Source of the DNA: Chloroflexota bacterium
GTDB lineage: Bacteria; Chloroflexota; Dehalococcoidia; SHYB01
Assembly: GCA_016875535.1 (NCBI GenBank)
Contig: VGPF01000014.1
Span: forward strand, 1 to 47,552
DNA length: 47,552 nt
Reading direction: 5' to 3'
Part shown: piece by piece, positions 23,415 through 32,467 of the stretch
How positions within the stretch are numbered: the stretch's first letter is position 1
How the letters are laid out: every line of letters starts with the position of its first letter
Made by a program: the position numbers and the translations under genes
The notes under the pieces: generated by a model
Databases searched by the model: none
What the model was told of the DNA's origin: nothing
What the model saw: the letters and a program-made list of their open reading frames with translations, nothing else

Positions 23415-24561
23415 CAGCCTGGCGGCGGAGCTGCGCGAGATCGAGCGGCTTTCGCTCACGCGCACCATCGTGACGCCGGAGAGCGGCCCGGAGGCGCGCG
23501 TCGCCCTGGGGGGAAGGCGCTGCCTGCACTTCACCTCCAACAACTACCTGGGGCTCAGCACCGACCCGCGCCTCATTAAGGCGGCGAATGCGGCGACACT
23601 GCGCTACGGCGCGGGCGCTGCCTCCTCCCGGCTCCTCTGCGGCTCGACGCCGCTGCACCACGAGCTCGAGGCGCGCCTGGCGAAGCTGAAAGGGATGCAG
23701 GCGGCATTGCTCTACAGCTCGGGCTACCTGGCGAATGTGGGGCTCATCTCCGCCCTAGCCGGCCCCGGCGATACCATCTTCAGCGATAGCCTGAACCACG
23801 CCTCCATCATTGACGGCACGCGCCTTTCGCGCGCGGAGACCGTCATTTACCGCCACTGCGACCCGAGCGACCTGGAGCGCTTGCTGAGAAAGTCGCGCGC
23901 GAAGCGGAAGCTCATCTACACCGAGTCGGTCTTCAGCATGGACGGCGATATCGCGCCGCTCCCGGACATCCTCACGCTCGCCAAGCGATACGGCGCGCTG
24001 CTGGTGATAGACGAGGCGCACGCCACCGGCATCCTGGGTCGCGATGGCGCGGGCGCGCTGAGCCATTCCGGCATCACGGGCGGGCCCATCGCCGTCATGG
24101 GGACGCTTTCCAAGGCCCTCGGCTCGGCGGGCGGCTTTGTGGCAGGCGATGCGACGCTCATCTCCTTCCTTATCAACCGATCGCGCACCTTTATCTTCAA
24201 CACCGCCCTCCCGGCGGGCTCCGTGGGGGCGGCGCTGGCGGCGCTCGATATCGTCGCAAAGGAGCCATGGCGAAGAACCACCGGCTTAGCGCTCGCCCAA
24301 AGACTTCGCGAAGGCTTCCGCGACCTCGGCTATCCGGAGACGCCATCGCAGACGCAGATTGTGCCGCTGGTCATCGGCGCGGCAGATGCGGCAGTGGCGA
24401 TGGAGCGGCGCTTGCGGAAGCGGGGCATCCTGGCGAAGGCCGTTCGCCCGCCGACGGTGCCGAAGGGCACTTCGCGGATACGATTCAACCTGATGGCGAC
24501 GCACACCGAGCAAGATGTAGACGCCGTGCTGAAGGCCCTGGGGAAGAGCCGCCGTGGGTAG
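23371..24561 (+). CDS. bioF: 8-amino-7-oxononanoate synthase
   Basis: The 396-residue alpha-oxoamine synthase has HFTSNNYLGLSTDPRL, GAGAASSRLLCG, TESVFSMDGDIAPLP, VIDEAHATGILG and the PLP-lysine motif GTLSKALGSAGG. It joins pimeloyl thioester and alanine to make KAPA. The start lies inside the end of bioA, which suggests coupled translation. KBL (glycine C-acetyltransferase) is the closest alternative, but the bio context decides. Confidence 0.92.
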   Translation: MASGARFGLPPAWADSLAAELREIERLSLTRTIVTPESGPEARVALGGRRCLHFTSNNYLGLSTDPRLIKAANAATLRYGAGAASSRLLCGSTPLHHELEARLAKLKGMQAALLYSSGYLANVGLISALAGPGDTIFSDSLNHASIIDGTRLSRAETVIYRHCDPSDLERLLRKSRAKRKLIYTESVFSMDGDIAPLPDILTLAKRYGALLVIDEAHATGILGRDGAGALSHSGITGGPIAVMGTLSKALGSAGGFVAGDATLISFLINRSRTFIFNTALPAGSVGAALAALDIVAKEPWRRTTGLALAQRLREGFRDLGYPETPSQTQIVPLVIGAADAAVAMERRLRKRGILAKAVRPPTVPKGTSRIRFNLMATHTEQDVDAVLKALGKSRRG

Positions 24562-25261
24562 CATATACCTGGTCACCGGCACTGATACCGGCGTGGGCAA
24601 GACCATCGTGGCGGCGTGGCTGGCGAAGCGGCTCGCGGCAAAGCATAAGGTGGCGCTGGTGAAAGCGGTGCAGACGGGCGCACAGCCCCTGGTGGACGGT
24701 GATGAGGCGCAGTACCGCAGGCTGACGAAGAATCCGGCCCTCTCCACCTACACGCTGGCCGCCTATCCCGAGCCGCTAGCGCCCTTGATCGCGGCGCGGC
24801 GGGCCGGGGCGACGATAGACGCAAGAAAGATCGCGCGCGAGTGCACGGCCATCGCCAAGCGCCACGAGGTGACCATCGTAGAGGGCGCGGGCGGACTCCT
24901 GGTGCCGCTGGCGAAGGGCTACGACTTCGCAGATCTGGCGAGGACGCTCAACGCGCCGCTCATCATCGTCATCCGTCCGGGGTTAGGGACGCTGAACCAT
25001 ACGATGTTGACGGTGGAGGCGGCGGAGCGCAGAGGGCTGGCAATAGCAGCGCTGTTCTGCAGCGGCCTTTCGCCGAAGCCGCCGGTGGTTGAGGCGGAGA
25101 ACGTGCGCTTTCTCAGAGAGCGCTACCCCAAGCTGCCGCTCATCACGCTGAAGAAGGCGACGAAGGGGCAACTGGCGAAGCTGGCGATGGGGGCAAGCGC
25201 GTATGGGAAAGTACCCGCGCTGCTACGCAACACCACCATCAAGCGCTCACGACTCCCGTAA
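24554..25261 (+). CDS. bioD: Dethiobiotin synthetase
   Basis: The 235-residue product has the BioD P-loop TGTDTGVGKT, the substrate Lys in ALVKAVQTG and the motif VEGAGGLLVPL. It closes the ureido ring of dethiobiotin from DAPA, CO2 and ATP. GTG is the start and overlaps bioF by 8 bases. The C-terminal tail is basic. No bioC, bioH, bioW or bioI is adjacent, so the pimeloyl precursor must come from elsewhere. Confidence 0.93.
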   Translation: MGSIYLVTGTDTGVGKTIVAAWLAKRLAAKHKVALVKAVQTGAQPLVDGDEAQYRRLTKNPALSTYTLAAYPEPLAPLIAARRAGATIDARKIARECTAIAKRHEVTIVEGAGGLLVPLAKGYDFADLARTLNAPLIIVIRPGLGTLNHTMLTVEAAERRGLAIAALFCSGLSPKPPVVEAENVRFLRERYPKLPLITLKKATKGQLAKLAMGASAYGKVPALLRNTTIKRSRLP

Positions 25262-25274
25262 GACCGCGCAAGGT

Positions 25275-26186
25275 CTACTTCGCCGGGACGCCGAGGAACT
25301 GCCGCACAGCCTTCTCGAAGGCGACGGGATTATCGCCCTGGACAAGGTGGCCCGCGTTGGGCACTTCAGCGAAGGAGCAGCTCTTCACCGCGGCCACGAT
25401 CTTCTTGGCCGTCTGCGAAGTCAGGATGTCACTGTTGCCGCCGCGCACCAGGAGCACCGGACACGTGATGGCCTTGAGCTCGGCCCAGAGCTTGTCCGTG
25501 ATCTCGCCGCCGCCGCGCTGGCGCAACCCTCGACGGCGGTCGTACTTCCAGGTCCACTTCCCGTCAGGCAATTGCTTCAAGTTGTTCAGCAGACTGCCGC
25601 GGATCTGCTTCTCCTCCCGGTGCGGATTGTAACGCTTCACCCGCTCAACGAGCCAATCGAAGGACTCGAAGACCTCCGTGTCCTGGAGAAACTCACCGAT
25701 GCGCTTGGAGCCGGCCATGTTCACTTCGGGGCCGATATCGCAGATGACGAGCTTGCTCACCTTCATGGGGTGGCGGTAGGTGAAGCCGTAGGCGTTGCGC
25801 CCACCCATGGAAAGACCGACAAGGACAAACTGCTTGAAGCCGATGGCGTCTGTAAAGGCGTCAATGTCCTTGACGTGAGACTCCAGGGAATAGTCGCCCT
25901 CCTGGGACCAGTCGCTATCGCCGTGGCCGCGCTGGTCGAGCGCCACGATGTGGAACTGGTCGCGCATTCCGAGGGCGAAGAAGTCCCAGCTGTGGGCCGT
26001 CTGCGCGCCGCCGTGGAGGCAGAGGAGCTTGGGCTTGCCGTGGTTGCCCCAATCGAGATAGTTGAGCTTCATGCCGTTGGCGGTGACGGTCTTGCTCTCC
26101 GGGACGGCGTCTTGGGCGAACTTGATGCCGATGGCGCGCGCCGCCTTGTGGACTTCCATGCCGCCGAACTTCTCTGCCAGGGTCAT
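25275..26186 (-). CDS. Alpha/beta hydrolase
   Basis: The 303-residue product has LLCLHGGAQTAHSWDFFALG (oxyanion region), VALDQRGHGDSDW, nucleophile motif GLSMGGRNAY, and final His in VPNAGHLVQGD. The catalytic acid is probably the Asp in LVRGGNSDILT. The substrate is unknown. It converges with the bio operon, so a BioH role is possible but not supported by operon structure. It lies downstream of the GYD gene on the same strand. Confidence 0.82.
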   Translation of the reverse strand: MTLAEKFGGMEVHKAARAIGIKFAQDAVPESKTVTANGMKLNYLDWGNHGKPKLLCLHGGAQTAHSWDFFALGMRDQFHIVALDQRGHGDSDWSQEGDYSLESHVKDIDAFTDAIGFKQFVLVGLSMGGRNAYGFTYRHPMKVSKLVICDIGPEVNMAGSKRIGEFLQDTEVFESFDWLVERVKRYNPHREEKQIRGSLLNNLKQLPDGKWTWKYDRRRGLRQRGGGEITDKLWAELKAITCPVLLVRGGNSDILTSQTAKKIVAAVKSCSFAEVPNAGHLVQGDNPVAFEKAVRQFLGVPAK

Positions 26187-26218
26187 TCCTGCACCTCAGA
26201 TGTGAGATATGGCGTGGC

Positions 26219-26518
26219 TCAGTGGATGCCCGCCTCGTCAACCAGCTTCGCGAACTCTTCGATCGGCACGGCGGTCATCGTCTCGTACCGCACGTTGCCG
26301 TGGGAGGCCTCTTTCGCCAGGATCTTCATGGCGACCTTCTCGTTAGGGCAATCAAGGATGGCCAAGAAGTCATATTGCCCCATGAGGGCGTAGCTCGCCA
26401 GCAGCTTGCCGCCTAGGCGCTCGGCGTTGGCAGCGGCATGCTTGTGGCGGAGGGAAAGGTCCCGCATGTAGGCGGCTCCCTCCGTGGTCAGTTTGCCGAG
26501 GGCGACAAAAATCGGCAT
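26219..26518 (-). CDS. GYD-domain protein
   Basis: The 99-residue product matches the GYD family: IFVALGKLTTEGAAYMRDLS near the start, the middle LLASYALMGQYDFLAILDCP with the family's GxYD-type motif (GQYD), and a C-terminal MTAVPIEEFAKLV. These are ferredoxin-like-fold dimers of unknown function. It lies in a leftward run nfo - small membrane protein - GYD - hydrolase with short gaps. Confidence 0.8.
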   Translation of the reverse strand: MPIFVALGKLTTEGAAYMRDLSLRHKHAAANAERLGGKLLASYALMGQYDFLAILDCPNEKVAMKILAKEASHGNVRYETMTAVPIEEFAKLVDEAGIH

Positions 26519-26527
26519 ACAGCACCC

Positions 26528-26725
26528 CTAGAACTTGTGGCCTTTGCGCTTCAGGATGTAAACGTTGATCGCGATGGTCAGCACGAAGAAGACCAGGAAT
26601 CCCCAGAGAACATTCCGCGCGGCCGCCATCACGATGAGGGCGATGGCCAGGGATATTCCCAGGCTCACCATACGCTCCTGAAACGTGAATGGCGAGGGCT
26701 CTTTCTTACGTTTGAGGTCGGGCAC
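26528..26725 (-). CDS. Small membrane protein with two transmembrane helices
   Basis: The 65-residue product has a basic N-terminus (MPDLKRKKEPSPFTF), two hydrophobic segments (VSLGISLAIALIVMAAA and VLWGFLVFFVLTIAINVYIL) and a basic end (KRKGHKF). No family is recognised. It begins 2 bases after the nfo stop and is probably co-translated with it. Confidence 0.6.
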   Translation of the reverse strand: MPDLKRKKEPSPFTFQERMVSLGISLAIALIVMAAARNVLWGFLVFFVLTIAINVYILKRKGHKF

Positions 26726-26727
26726 GG

Positions 26728-27564
26728 CTAGCGCAGCCCTTTCAATCGTTCGATATTCTTCGCGTCCGGCCCTTCGCCGTCGAAGCCGGGGACTTCCAGA
26801 TAGAAGGGCACGTCCTTGAAGGCCGGATGCTTCATGATATTGGCGAAGCCCTTCATGCCGATGGGCCCTTCGCCGATGTTATCGTGCCGATCCAGGCCGC
26901 CCCCGAGGGGGCACTTGGAATCGTTGGCGTGAACGGCGACGAGCTTTTTGGCGCCGACCTCTTTCTCCAGCTCCTCCATCACCCGATTGAGGCCGTCCTT
27001 GGTGGCCACATCGTAACCGTTAGCGAAGGAGTGCTGGGTATCTAGGCAGACCTTCACCCTTGGATCGCCGACCTCCTTGATGACCGCGCCGATCTCCGCG
27101 AAGGTGGCGCCGATGGAGTTGCCCATCCCCGCGCTGTTCTCGATGATGAGGGAGACGTCCTTCGGCATGGCGTCCAACACCTTGTGGAAGGCGGCGGCCA
27201 CCTGGGGAAGCACCTTTTCGAAGCTCTGTCCCTTGTGGCTCCCGATGTGGAAGATGGTGCCCATGGCGCCGATGTTGCCCGCCACGCGCTGGTACTGGAG
27301 CAGCGATTCGATGCCCTTGGCGACAAGATCGGGGTTCGGCGAGCCGAAGTTGATGAGGTAGACGCCGTGGAGGACGCATGGGCCGATGCCCGTTCTCGCC
27401 GCCTTTTCCTTGTAGGCCTGGAGCTCCTTCGGCGAGTGGTTCTTCACGTGCCAGTTGGTGGGGCCGGAGGCGAAGATCTGGATGCACTCCGCGCCGATCC
27501 TCTGGGCGTTGTCTATCGCCTTGTCCAGGCTGCCGGCCGCCGAGACATGCGCGCCGATCTTCAC
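26728..27564 (-). CDS. nfo: Deoxyribonuclease IV (endonuclease IV)
   Basis: The 278-residue TIM-barrel AP endonuclease shows the signatures MKIGAHVSAAGSLDKAI, HIGSHKG, LIIENSAGMGNSIG, KVCLDTQHSFANGYD, AVHANDSKCPLGGGLDRHDN and FYLEVPGFDG, which together supply the trinuclear zinc ligands. It cleaves DNA at abasic sites in base excision repair. The length is typical. Confidence 0.94.
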   Translation of the reverse strand: MKIGAHVSAAGSLDKAIDNAQRIGAECIQIFASGPTNWHVKNHSPKELQAYKEKAARTGIGPCVLHGVYLINFGSPNPDLVAKGIESLLQYQRVAGNIGAMGTIFHIGSHKGQSFEKVLPQVAAAFHKVLDAMPKDVSLIIENSAGMGNSIGATFAEIGAVIKEVGDPRVKVCLDTQHSFANGYDVATKDGLNRVMEELEKEVGAKKLVAVHANDSKCPLGGGLDRHDNIGEGPIGMKGFANIMKHPAFKDVPFYLEVPGFDGEGPDAKNIERLKGLR

Positions 27565-27676
27565 AGGGTTGCGCTCCTTCCAGCACAGCCGCCCACGGAT
27601 GACTCACCAGGGTTGGGAGGCCGCTCGCTATGGTATCATGGCGGCGTTTTCTTGCCTACATCCTTGGGGGAGCAGC

Positions 27677-28606
27677 ATGCCCATCACATTGCAGTTCGGA
27701 ATGACCTTCGGCGGTCGCGGCGGATCGATCGCGGACGATGCGGTCCGCCTGGAGAACCTCGGCTTCGATTCCATCTGGGCCGGTGAGCACATCATCTGGC
27801 GCCATCCGATGCACGACGGACTCATGACCCTGGCCGTCGCCTCCTCAGTGACCAAGCGCGTCCTGCTCGGCACCTCCATCCTCTTGATGCCGCTCAAGCA
27901 TCCGATTCTCGTCGCCAAGGCAGTCGTGACGCTGGACCATGCCTCCAACGGGCGCGCCATCCTCGGCGTCGGCGTCGGCGGGGAGTACCCGAAGGAGTTC
28001 ATCGCCATGGGCGTGAAGCGGGAGGAGCGCGGCCCCCGGACGAACGAGGCCATGCAGATCATGAAGCGGCTCTGGACGGAGAACAACGTCACCTTCAAGG
28101 GCCGATTCTGGAATCTGGAGGACGTCTCCATCGAGCCCAAGCCGGTGCAGAAGCCCTGCCCCCCGCTCTTTGTCGGCGGGCGGCGCGGGTCCATCCCCCG
28201 GACGGCGCTCTACGGCGATGGATGGATACCGTATATGTACACGCCGGAGATGTACCGCGACGGCGTGAAGCAGATCGAGGAGATCGCGCACAAAGCGGGG
28301 CGTGACCCATCGAAGATCCAGAGAACGCTCTATGCCTTCACCAGCGTGGCCGACTCATTCGAAGAGGCGGCCGGATGGTCGGCGGCGGCGCTCGGCACGA
28401 ACTACGCCCAGGACTTCACCCAGCTGGTCAAGAAATACCCCATCGTCGGCACGCCGAAACAATGCGCCGAGCGGATGCAGCAGTTCGTGGAGGCTGGCGT
28501 ACGCCACTTCATCCTCGCGCCGTCAGGCCCGGCGGACAAGACGAAGGGCTTCGCGGAGATCTACGCGAAGGAAATCATCCCGACACTGCGGAAGTGGAAC
28601 GCCTAA
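27677..28606 (+). CDS. LLM-class (F420-dependent type) flavin oxidoreductase
   Basis: The 309-residue product starts MPITLQFGMTFGGRGGSIAD. Luciferase-like features are ENLGFDSIWAGEHIIW, LLGTSILLMPLKHPILVAKA, GRAILGVGVGGEYPKEFIAM and VGTPKQCAERMQQFVEAGV. LLM proteins of this subgroup commonly use coenzyme F420, which fits Chloroflexota, but FMN use cannot be excluded. Earlier in-frame starts add a poor leader. It overlaps the convergent hydrolase by 4 bases. Confidence 0.85.
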   Translation: MPITLQFGMTFGGRGGSIADDAVRLENLGFDSIWAGEHIIWRHPMHDGLMTLAVASSVTKRVLLGTSILLMPLKHPILVAKAVVTLDHASNGRAILGVGVGGEYPKEFIAMGVKREERGPRTNEAMQIMKRLWTENNVTFKGRFWNLEDVSIEPKPVQKPCPPLFVGGRRGSIPRTALYGDGWIPYMYTPEMYRDGVKQIEEIAHKAGRDPSKIQRTLYAFTSVADSFEEAAGWSAAALGTNYAQDFTQLVKKYPIVGTPKQCAERMQQFVEAGVRHFILAPSGPADKTKGFAEIYAKEIIPTLRKWNA

Positions 28607-29436
28607 TCGCCTCTGCGCAACCCGAGGCGCGATTGCCTTGTCAGCCATTCGCGCAGGCTCACGAAGAAGTCGTTCCGGGCGTGGCGCTCCAGCCAGGGAT
28701 AGTGGCCACAGCGCTCCCATTCGCGATACTCAAGCTGGGGTAGGTAGGGCTTGAGGCTCTGGTAGATCATGGGCCCGGGGTGCGGGTCGTACGCGCCGTG
28801 GAGCATGATGACGGGTACCTTGATAGCTGCGAAAGCCTTGGGGTAGAGGCCGCTGTTCTGCAGCCGCACCATGTCCTCCCACGCCTCGCGCTGGAAGCCC
28901 GCCATGGTGGCCTCGCGGCGGTTCTCGCCCTTGGCCTCCCTGGGAATCAGGTCGTACGACTGCACATTCAGCATCGCCCTCGCTATCAGGGCCATGCGCC
29001 TGTTTGGGTCGCTCGCGCGCTCCACCTCTTGGAATTGGCGCTTGAGCTCGCCGACCTTCCGCGATTCGATGATTCCGTTCATCTTGGCGCGGGTGTTCTC
29101 GTCCAAGGTGCCGCAGCAGATGAGGGCGATGGCGGAGGCGGCAGTGGGATAGACGGCGGCGAAGGCGAGGGAGAGCATCGCGCCCCAGGAGTGGGCGACG
29201 ATTATCGGCTGTTCCCCGGCACAGCGCTCCCGGATAAACTGATGCATGTCCTCCACATGGACGGCGACGGAGAGGCGCACCGGGCCGACCCCGCGCTGGT
29301 ACGGCTCCAGGACGCGGAACGAATCGGAAAGCTCCCGGGCGACGATGCCCATGGAGCCCGTTGCGCCCGGGCCGCCGTGGACAGCGATGACCAGCGGGCC
29401 GGAGTGGCCGTAAGAGCGGTAGTGGAGGGCGGTCAC
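28603..29436 (-). CDS. S33-type alpha/beta hydrolase (proline iminopeptidase-like)
   Basis: The 277-residue product carries the HGGPGATG oxyanion motif typical of proline iminopeptidases and relatives, the nucleophile in VAHSWGAMLSL, and a final His in ERCGHYPWLERH. Asp in LHGAYDPHPGP is the likely acid. Substrate is unknown. It is the last leftward gene after rseP, 7 bp away, so it may be transcribed with the rpsB-rseP run. Confidence 0.82.
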   Translation of the reverse strand: MTALHYRSYGHSGPLVIAVHGGPGATGSMGIVARELSDSFRVLEPYQRGVGPVRLSVAVHVEDMHQFIRERCAGEQPIIVAHSWGAMLSLAFAAVYPTAASAIALICCGTLDENTRAKMNGIIESRKVGELKRQFQEVERASDPNRRMALIARAMLNVQSYDLIPREAKGENRREATMAGFQREAWEDMVRLQNSGLYPKAFAAIKVPVIMLHGAYDPHPGPMIYQSLKPYLPQLEYREWERCGHYPWLERHARNDFFVSLREWLTRQSRLGLRRGD

Positions 29437-29443
29437 AGGGCCA

Positions 29444-30508
29444 TCAACCGCCTATCGCATTCTCGCCACGGATGATGCGCTGAATATCAAAGACGGAGAT
29501 GATGACCATGATGGCGATGAGGGTGGCGAAGCCGATCATGTGAACCATCGCCTCTTTCTGGGGCGGGATGCGCTTGCCCCGGCGCACGAACTCGATGGCG
29601 ACGAAGAGGAGGCGGCCGCCATCCAGGGCCGGGATGGGCAAGATGTTCATGATAGCGAGGTTGAGGCTGAGGAAGGCGGCGAACATGGTGAGGTCAACGA
29701 TGGTGCCGTGCTCCGCCACCTCTCCCGTGACCCGCGCGATGCCGATGGGCCCGGCGACATCGTCCAGCGGATCGGCGTCACCGACGAACCACTTGGTGAT
29801 GCCGTTGCGTGTCAGCACGAGCGTCTCGCCCGCCTGGCGGAAGGCGTGGGGCACCGCCGTGAGGAACGGCTCGCGGTAGCTGGCCGTCCGCTCGTCCTCA
29901 GGCTCAGCGATGCTGATCCCCGTGGGGCCTTGGCCCGCCGGTGGCTTCCAGCGCGGCGTCACGTTGATGGAGAGCAGCGCGCCGTTCCGTTCGACCACAG
30001 TAGTGGCCTTTGCCCCAAGGCGCAGTTGATATTGATATCGCAAGTCATTGATATTGCGAATCTTCCTGCCATTCACTTTCTTAACAACGTCTCCGGGCTG
30101 GAGACCGGCGAGCGCAACTGGGGAACCATCAGCAACGCTTTGGATGGCCACCGTGTGGAAGACCGCCTTCTGCGGCACCATAAAGACGATGGCAAAGAGG
30201 AAGAGGGCCAGGAAGAGGTTCATGAGCGCCCCGGCGCTGATAACCAGCGTCCGGACCCTGCGGCTCTTCCCGGCGAGGCTCTGGGGATGGCTGGGGTCCT
30301 CTTCCCCCAAGAGCTTCACGAAGCCGCCGAGGGGCAGCCAGTTGAGGGAGTAGACCGTCTCCCCGCGCGTGATGCCGAAGATGCGCGGCGGATAACCCAT
30401 GCCGAACTCTTGGACCTTCACTCCGGCGAGCTTGGCCGTGATGAAGTGCCCAAGCTCGTGGATGAGGATGAGCACGCCGAAGACGATGAGGAAGGCAATG
30501 ATCGTCAC
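29444..30508 (-). CDS. rseP: RseP/M50 site-2 intramembrane metalloprotease
   Basis: The 354-residue product has the zinc motif HELGHF in its first membrane helix, a PDZ domain in the middle (SVADGSPVALAGLQPGDVVK), and the second zinc ligand in MNILPIPALDGGRLL. Membrane helices lie at both ends. Such enzymes cut anti-sigma factors or remove remnant signal peptides inside the membrane. It follows dxr by 36 bp, the classic order. A single PDZ domain, unlike the two of E. coli RseP, is usual outside Proteobacteria. Confidence 0.92.
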   Translation of the reverse strand: MTIIAFLIVFGVLILIHELGHFITAKLAGVKVQEFGMGYPPRIFGITRGETVYSLNWLPLGGFVKLLGEEDPSHPQSLAGKSRRVRTLVISAGALMNLFLALFLFAIVFMVPQKAVFHTVAIQSVADGSPVALAGLQPGDVVKKVNGRKIRNINDLRYQYQLRLGAKATTVVERNGALLSINVTPRWKPPAGQGPTGISIAEPEDERTASYREPFLTAVPHAFRQAGETLVLTRNGITKWFVGDADPLDDVAGPIGIARVTGEVAEHGTIVDLTMFAAFLSLNLAIMNILPIPALDGGRLLFVAIEFVRRGKRIPPQKEAMVHMIGFATLIAIMVIISVFDIQRIIRGENAIGG

Positions 30509-30544
30509 GCCGCCGACTCCACACCTAGCCCGGGGACGGGCCGC

Positions 30545-31669
30545 CTAGTCCACAACTTGGCGCCCGGCATAATCGCGGGCCCAGGTGTCCACTTCAAGGA
30601 TATCCTCAAGGGAGGGGTATTTGATAGGCTTGTGCGCCGCCAGGGTCGCCTCGACGATCTTGGGCATCTCGCCGAAGGAGATCTGGTGGGAGAGGAAGAG
30701 GCTGACGGCGACATCATCAGCGGCGGCGAGAACGGCAGGGTAGGTGCCGCCCTTGCGGCCGGCATCCAGGGCCATCTTGAAGCAGGGATAGCGGCGCAGG
30801 TCCAGCGCTTCAAAGGTGAGCTTGCCGATCTCGATGGGATTGAACTGGGGCAGCGTGGGGTTCTGCCAGCGCGCCGGGTAGGAGAGCGCCAGCTGGATGG
30901 GGTAGCGCATATCGGGCGGGCCGAGCTGGGCCTTCACGGAGCCGTCCGCGAACTCCACCATGGAGTGGATGATGCTTTGCGGGTGGACGACGACTTCGAT
31001 GCGGTCAATGGGGACGCCGAAGAGCCAGTTGGCTTCGATGACCTCAAAGCCCTTGTTCATCAGCGTCGCCGAGTCAATCGTGATCTTGCGCCCCATGCGC
31101 CACGTGGGATGGTTCAGCGCCTCTTCTTGGGTCACCTTGTCGATCTCGCTCAGGGGGCGTGTGCGGAAGGGGCCGCCTGAGGCGGTGAGGAAGATGCGTG
31201 AGACGTCCTTATCCTCGCCGCGCATGCACTGCCACATGGCGCTCGGCTCGCTGTCCACGGGCAGGATCTCGATGCCGTTGCGCTGGGCGGCTGACATGAC
31301 GATGTTCCCCGCCATGACGATGACTTCTTTGTTGGCCAGGGCCACGCTCTTGCGGGCGTTCAGCGCGGCCAGGGTCGCCAGGAGGCCCTCTCTGCCCACG
31401 GTGCCCACCATGACGGCGTTGACGGAGGACTGGACGACCATCTCCTCCATGGGGGTGAACTTCCACCCGTTGGGCGGCAGGACCTCCCGCACGCCTTGGG
31501 TGTGAAAGACCATCTTTGGGTGGAACTCTTCCACCTGCTTGGCCAACAGCTCGATGTTGGTTCCCGCCGCAAGGCCGACGACTTTGAAGCGGTCAGGGAA
31601 TGCGCGAACGATATCGAGGGTCTGGCGGCCGATGGAACCTGTGGAGCCGAGGACGACAAGGCCCTTCAT
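30545..31669 (-). CDS. dxr: 1-deoxy-D-xylulose-5-phosphate reductoisomerase
   Basis: The 374-residue product begins VVLGSTGSIGRQTLDIVRAF (NADPH fold). It has ALANKEVIVMAG, TASGGPFR, HPTWRMGRKITIDSATLMNK and VHPQSIIHSMVEF. It converts DXP to methylerythritol phosphate in the non-mevalonate isoprenoid pathway. One change stands out: the metal-site segment normally reads VDSEH but here is LPVDSEPSAMWQC, with Pro for the usual His. Asp and Glu ligands are kept. The isoprenoid product feeds UppS in the same operon. Confidence 0.95.
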   Translation of the reverse strand: MKGLVVLGSTGSIGRQTLDIVRAFPDRFKVVGLAAGTNIELLAKQVEEFHPKMVFHTQGVREVLPPNGWKFTPMEEMVVQSSVNAVMVGTVGREGLLATLAALNARKSVALANKEVIVMAGNIVMSAAQRNGIEILPVDSEPSAMWQCMRGEDKDVSRIFLTASGGPFRTRPLSEIDKVTQEEALNHPTWRMGRKITIDSATLMNKGFEVIEANWLFGVPIDRIEVVVHPQSIIHSMVEFADGSVKAQLGPPDMRYPIQLALSYPARWQNPTLPQFNPIEIGKLTFEALDLRRYPCFKMALDAGRKGGTYPAVLAAADDVAVSLFLSHQISFGEMPKIVEATLAAHKPIKYPSLEDILEVDTWARDYAGRQVVD

Positions 31670-31675
31670 GAGGCG

Positions 31676-32467
31676 TCACCCCAATCCGTAGGTCAGGAAG
31701 TAGTATAGCACGACAACCGATGGAATCAGGCTATCCAGCCGGTCCAAAATCCCGCCGTGACCCGGGATAAGTCCGCCAGCATCCTTCACGCCGGCCGCGC
31801 GTTTGATCATGGACTCCGCCAGGTCTCCCGCCTGGCCGAAGATGCCGATGAGCAGGCCGAGGACGACAGCCTTCCACGCGCCGATGGGGAGGCCGAAACC
31901 GGCCGTGACGGCAAGCGACGCGCCGATGCCGACCGCAAGCCCGGCGATCGCGCCCTCCCAAGTTTTCCCAGGGCTGATGCTGGGCGCCATGTGGTTCCTG
32001 CCGATGAGCCGCCCGACGAAGTAGGCGCCCGTATCCACCGCGAAGGTGAGGAGCGCCGCCGTGAGAAGCCATTCGCGGCCATCGGCGTGGCGGCTGATGC
32101 GGACGGCATGGGAGAGGGTCCAGGCGACATAGAAGACTCCGGCCAGGGTCCACGCCCAGTCCGAAAGGAAGCGCTCCCGCGAACCGAGCACCAGGAGAAG
32201 GAAGAGCGGGGCCAAGACTAGGCCGGTGATAAGGGCCATGGTGAAGTTGAAGTCCGTCCCGGCATCCACCACAAAGAGGACGCCGCCGATGGTGGCCAGG
32301 AAGAGGACGGGCGTTGGCCCGGCGCGGACGGCGAGCCGGTGGAATTCGCGGATGCCGATGACGGATGCGGCGGCGATAAGGGCCATGGTGGTCCCGGTGC
32401 CGAACCAGATCATGAGCACCAGGATGGGAAGCGCGATGCTAGCGGAAATAAAGCGCTGGAGGAGCAT
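31676..32467 (-). CDS. cdsA: Phosphatidate cytidylyltransferase
   Basis: The 263-residue product has about eight hydrophobic segments and the C-terminal CDP-alcohol signature: FGQAGDLAESMIKRAAGVKD followed by PGHGGILDRLDSL. It makes CDP-diacylglycerol for phospholipid synthesis in the membrane. It overlaps the end of uppS and lies just before dxr. Confidence 0.94.
   Translation of the reverse strand: MLLQRFISASIALPILVLMIWFGTGTTMALIAAASVIGIREFHRLAVRAGPTPVLFLATIGGVLFVVDAGTDFNFTMALITGLVLAPLFLLLVLGSRERFLSDWAWTLAGVFYVAWTLSHAVRISRHADGREWLLTAALLTFAVDTGAYFVGRLIGRNHMAPSISPGKTWEGAIAGLAVGIGASLAVTAGFGLPIGAWKAVVLGLLIGIFGQAGDLAESMIKRAAGVKDAGGLIPGHGGILDRLDSLIPSVVVLYYFLTYGLG

Noticed and set aside
25275-26186. 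Hydrolase next to bioD as BioH
   Set aside because: It is on the opposite strand, convergent with the bio operon, and shows only generic hydrolase motifs.
29540-31180. 546-codon plus-strand frame opposite rseP and dxr
   Set aside because: It spans two well-identified genes and their gap on the other strand, so it is not a gene.
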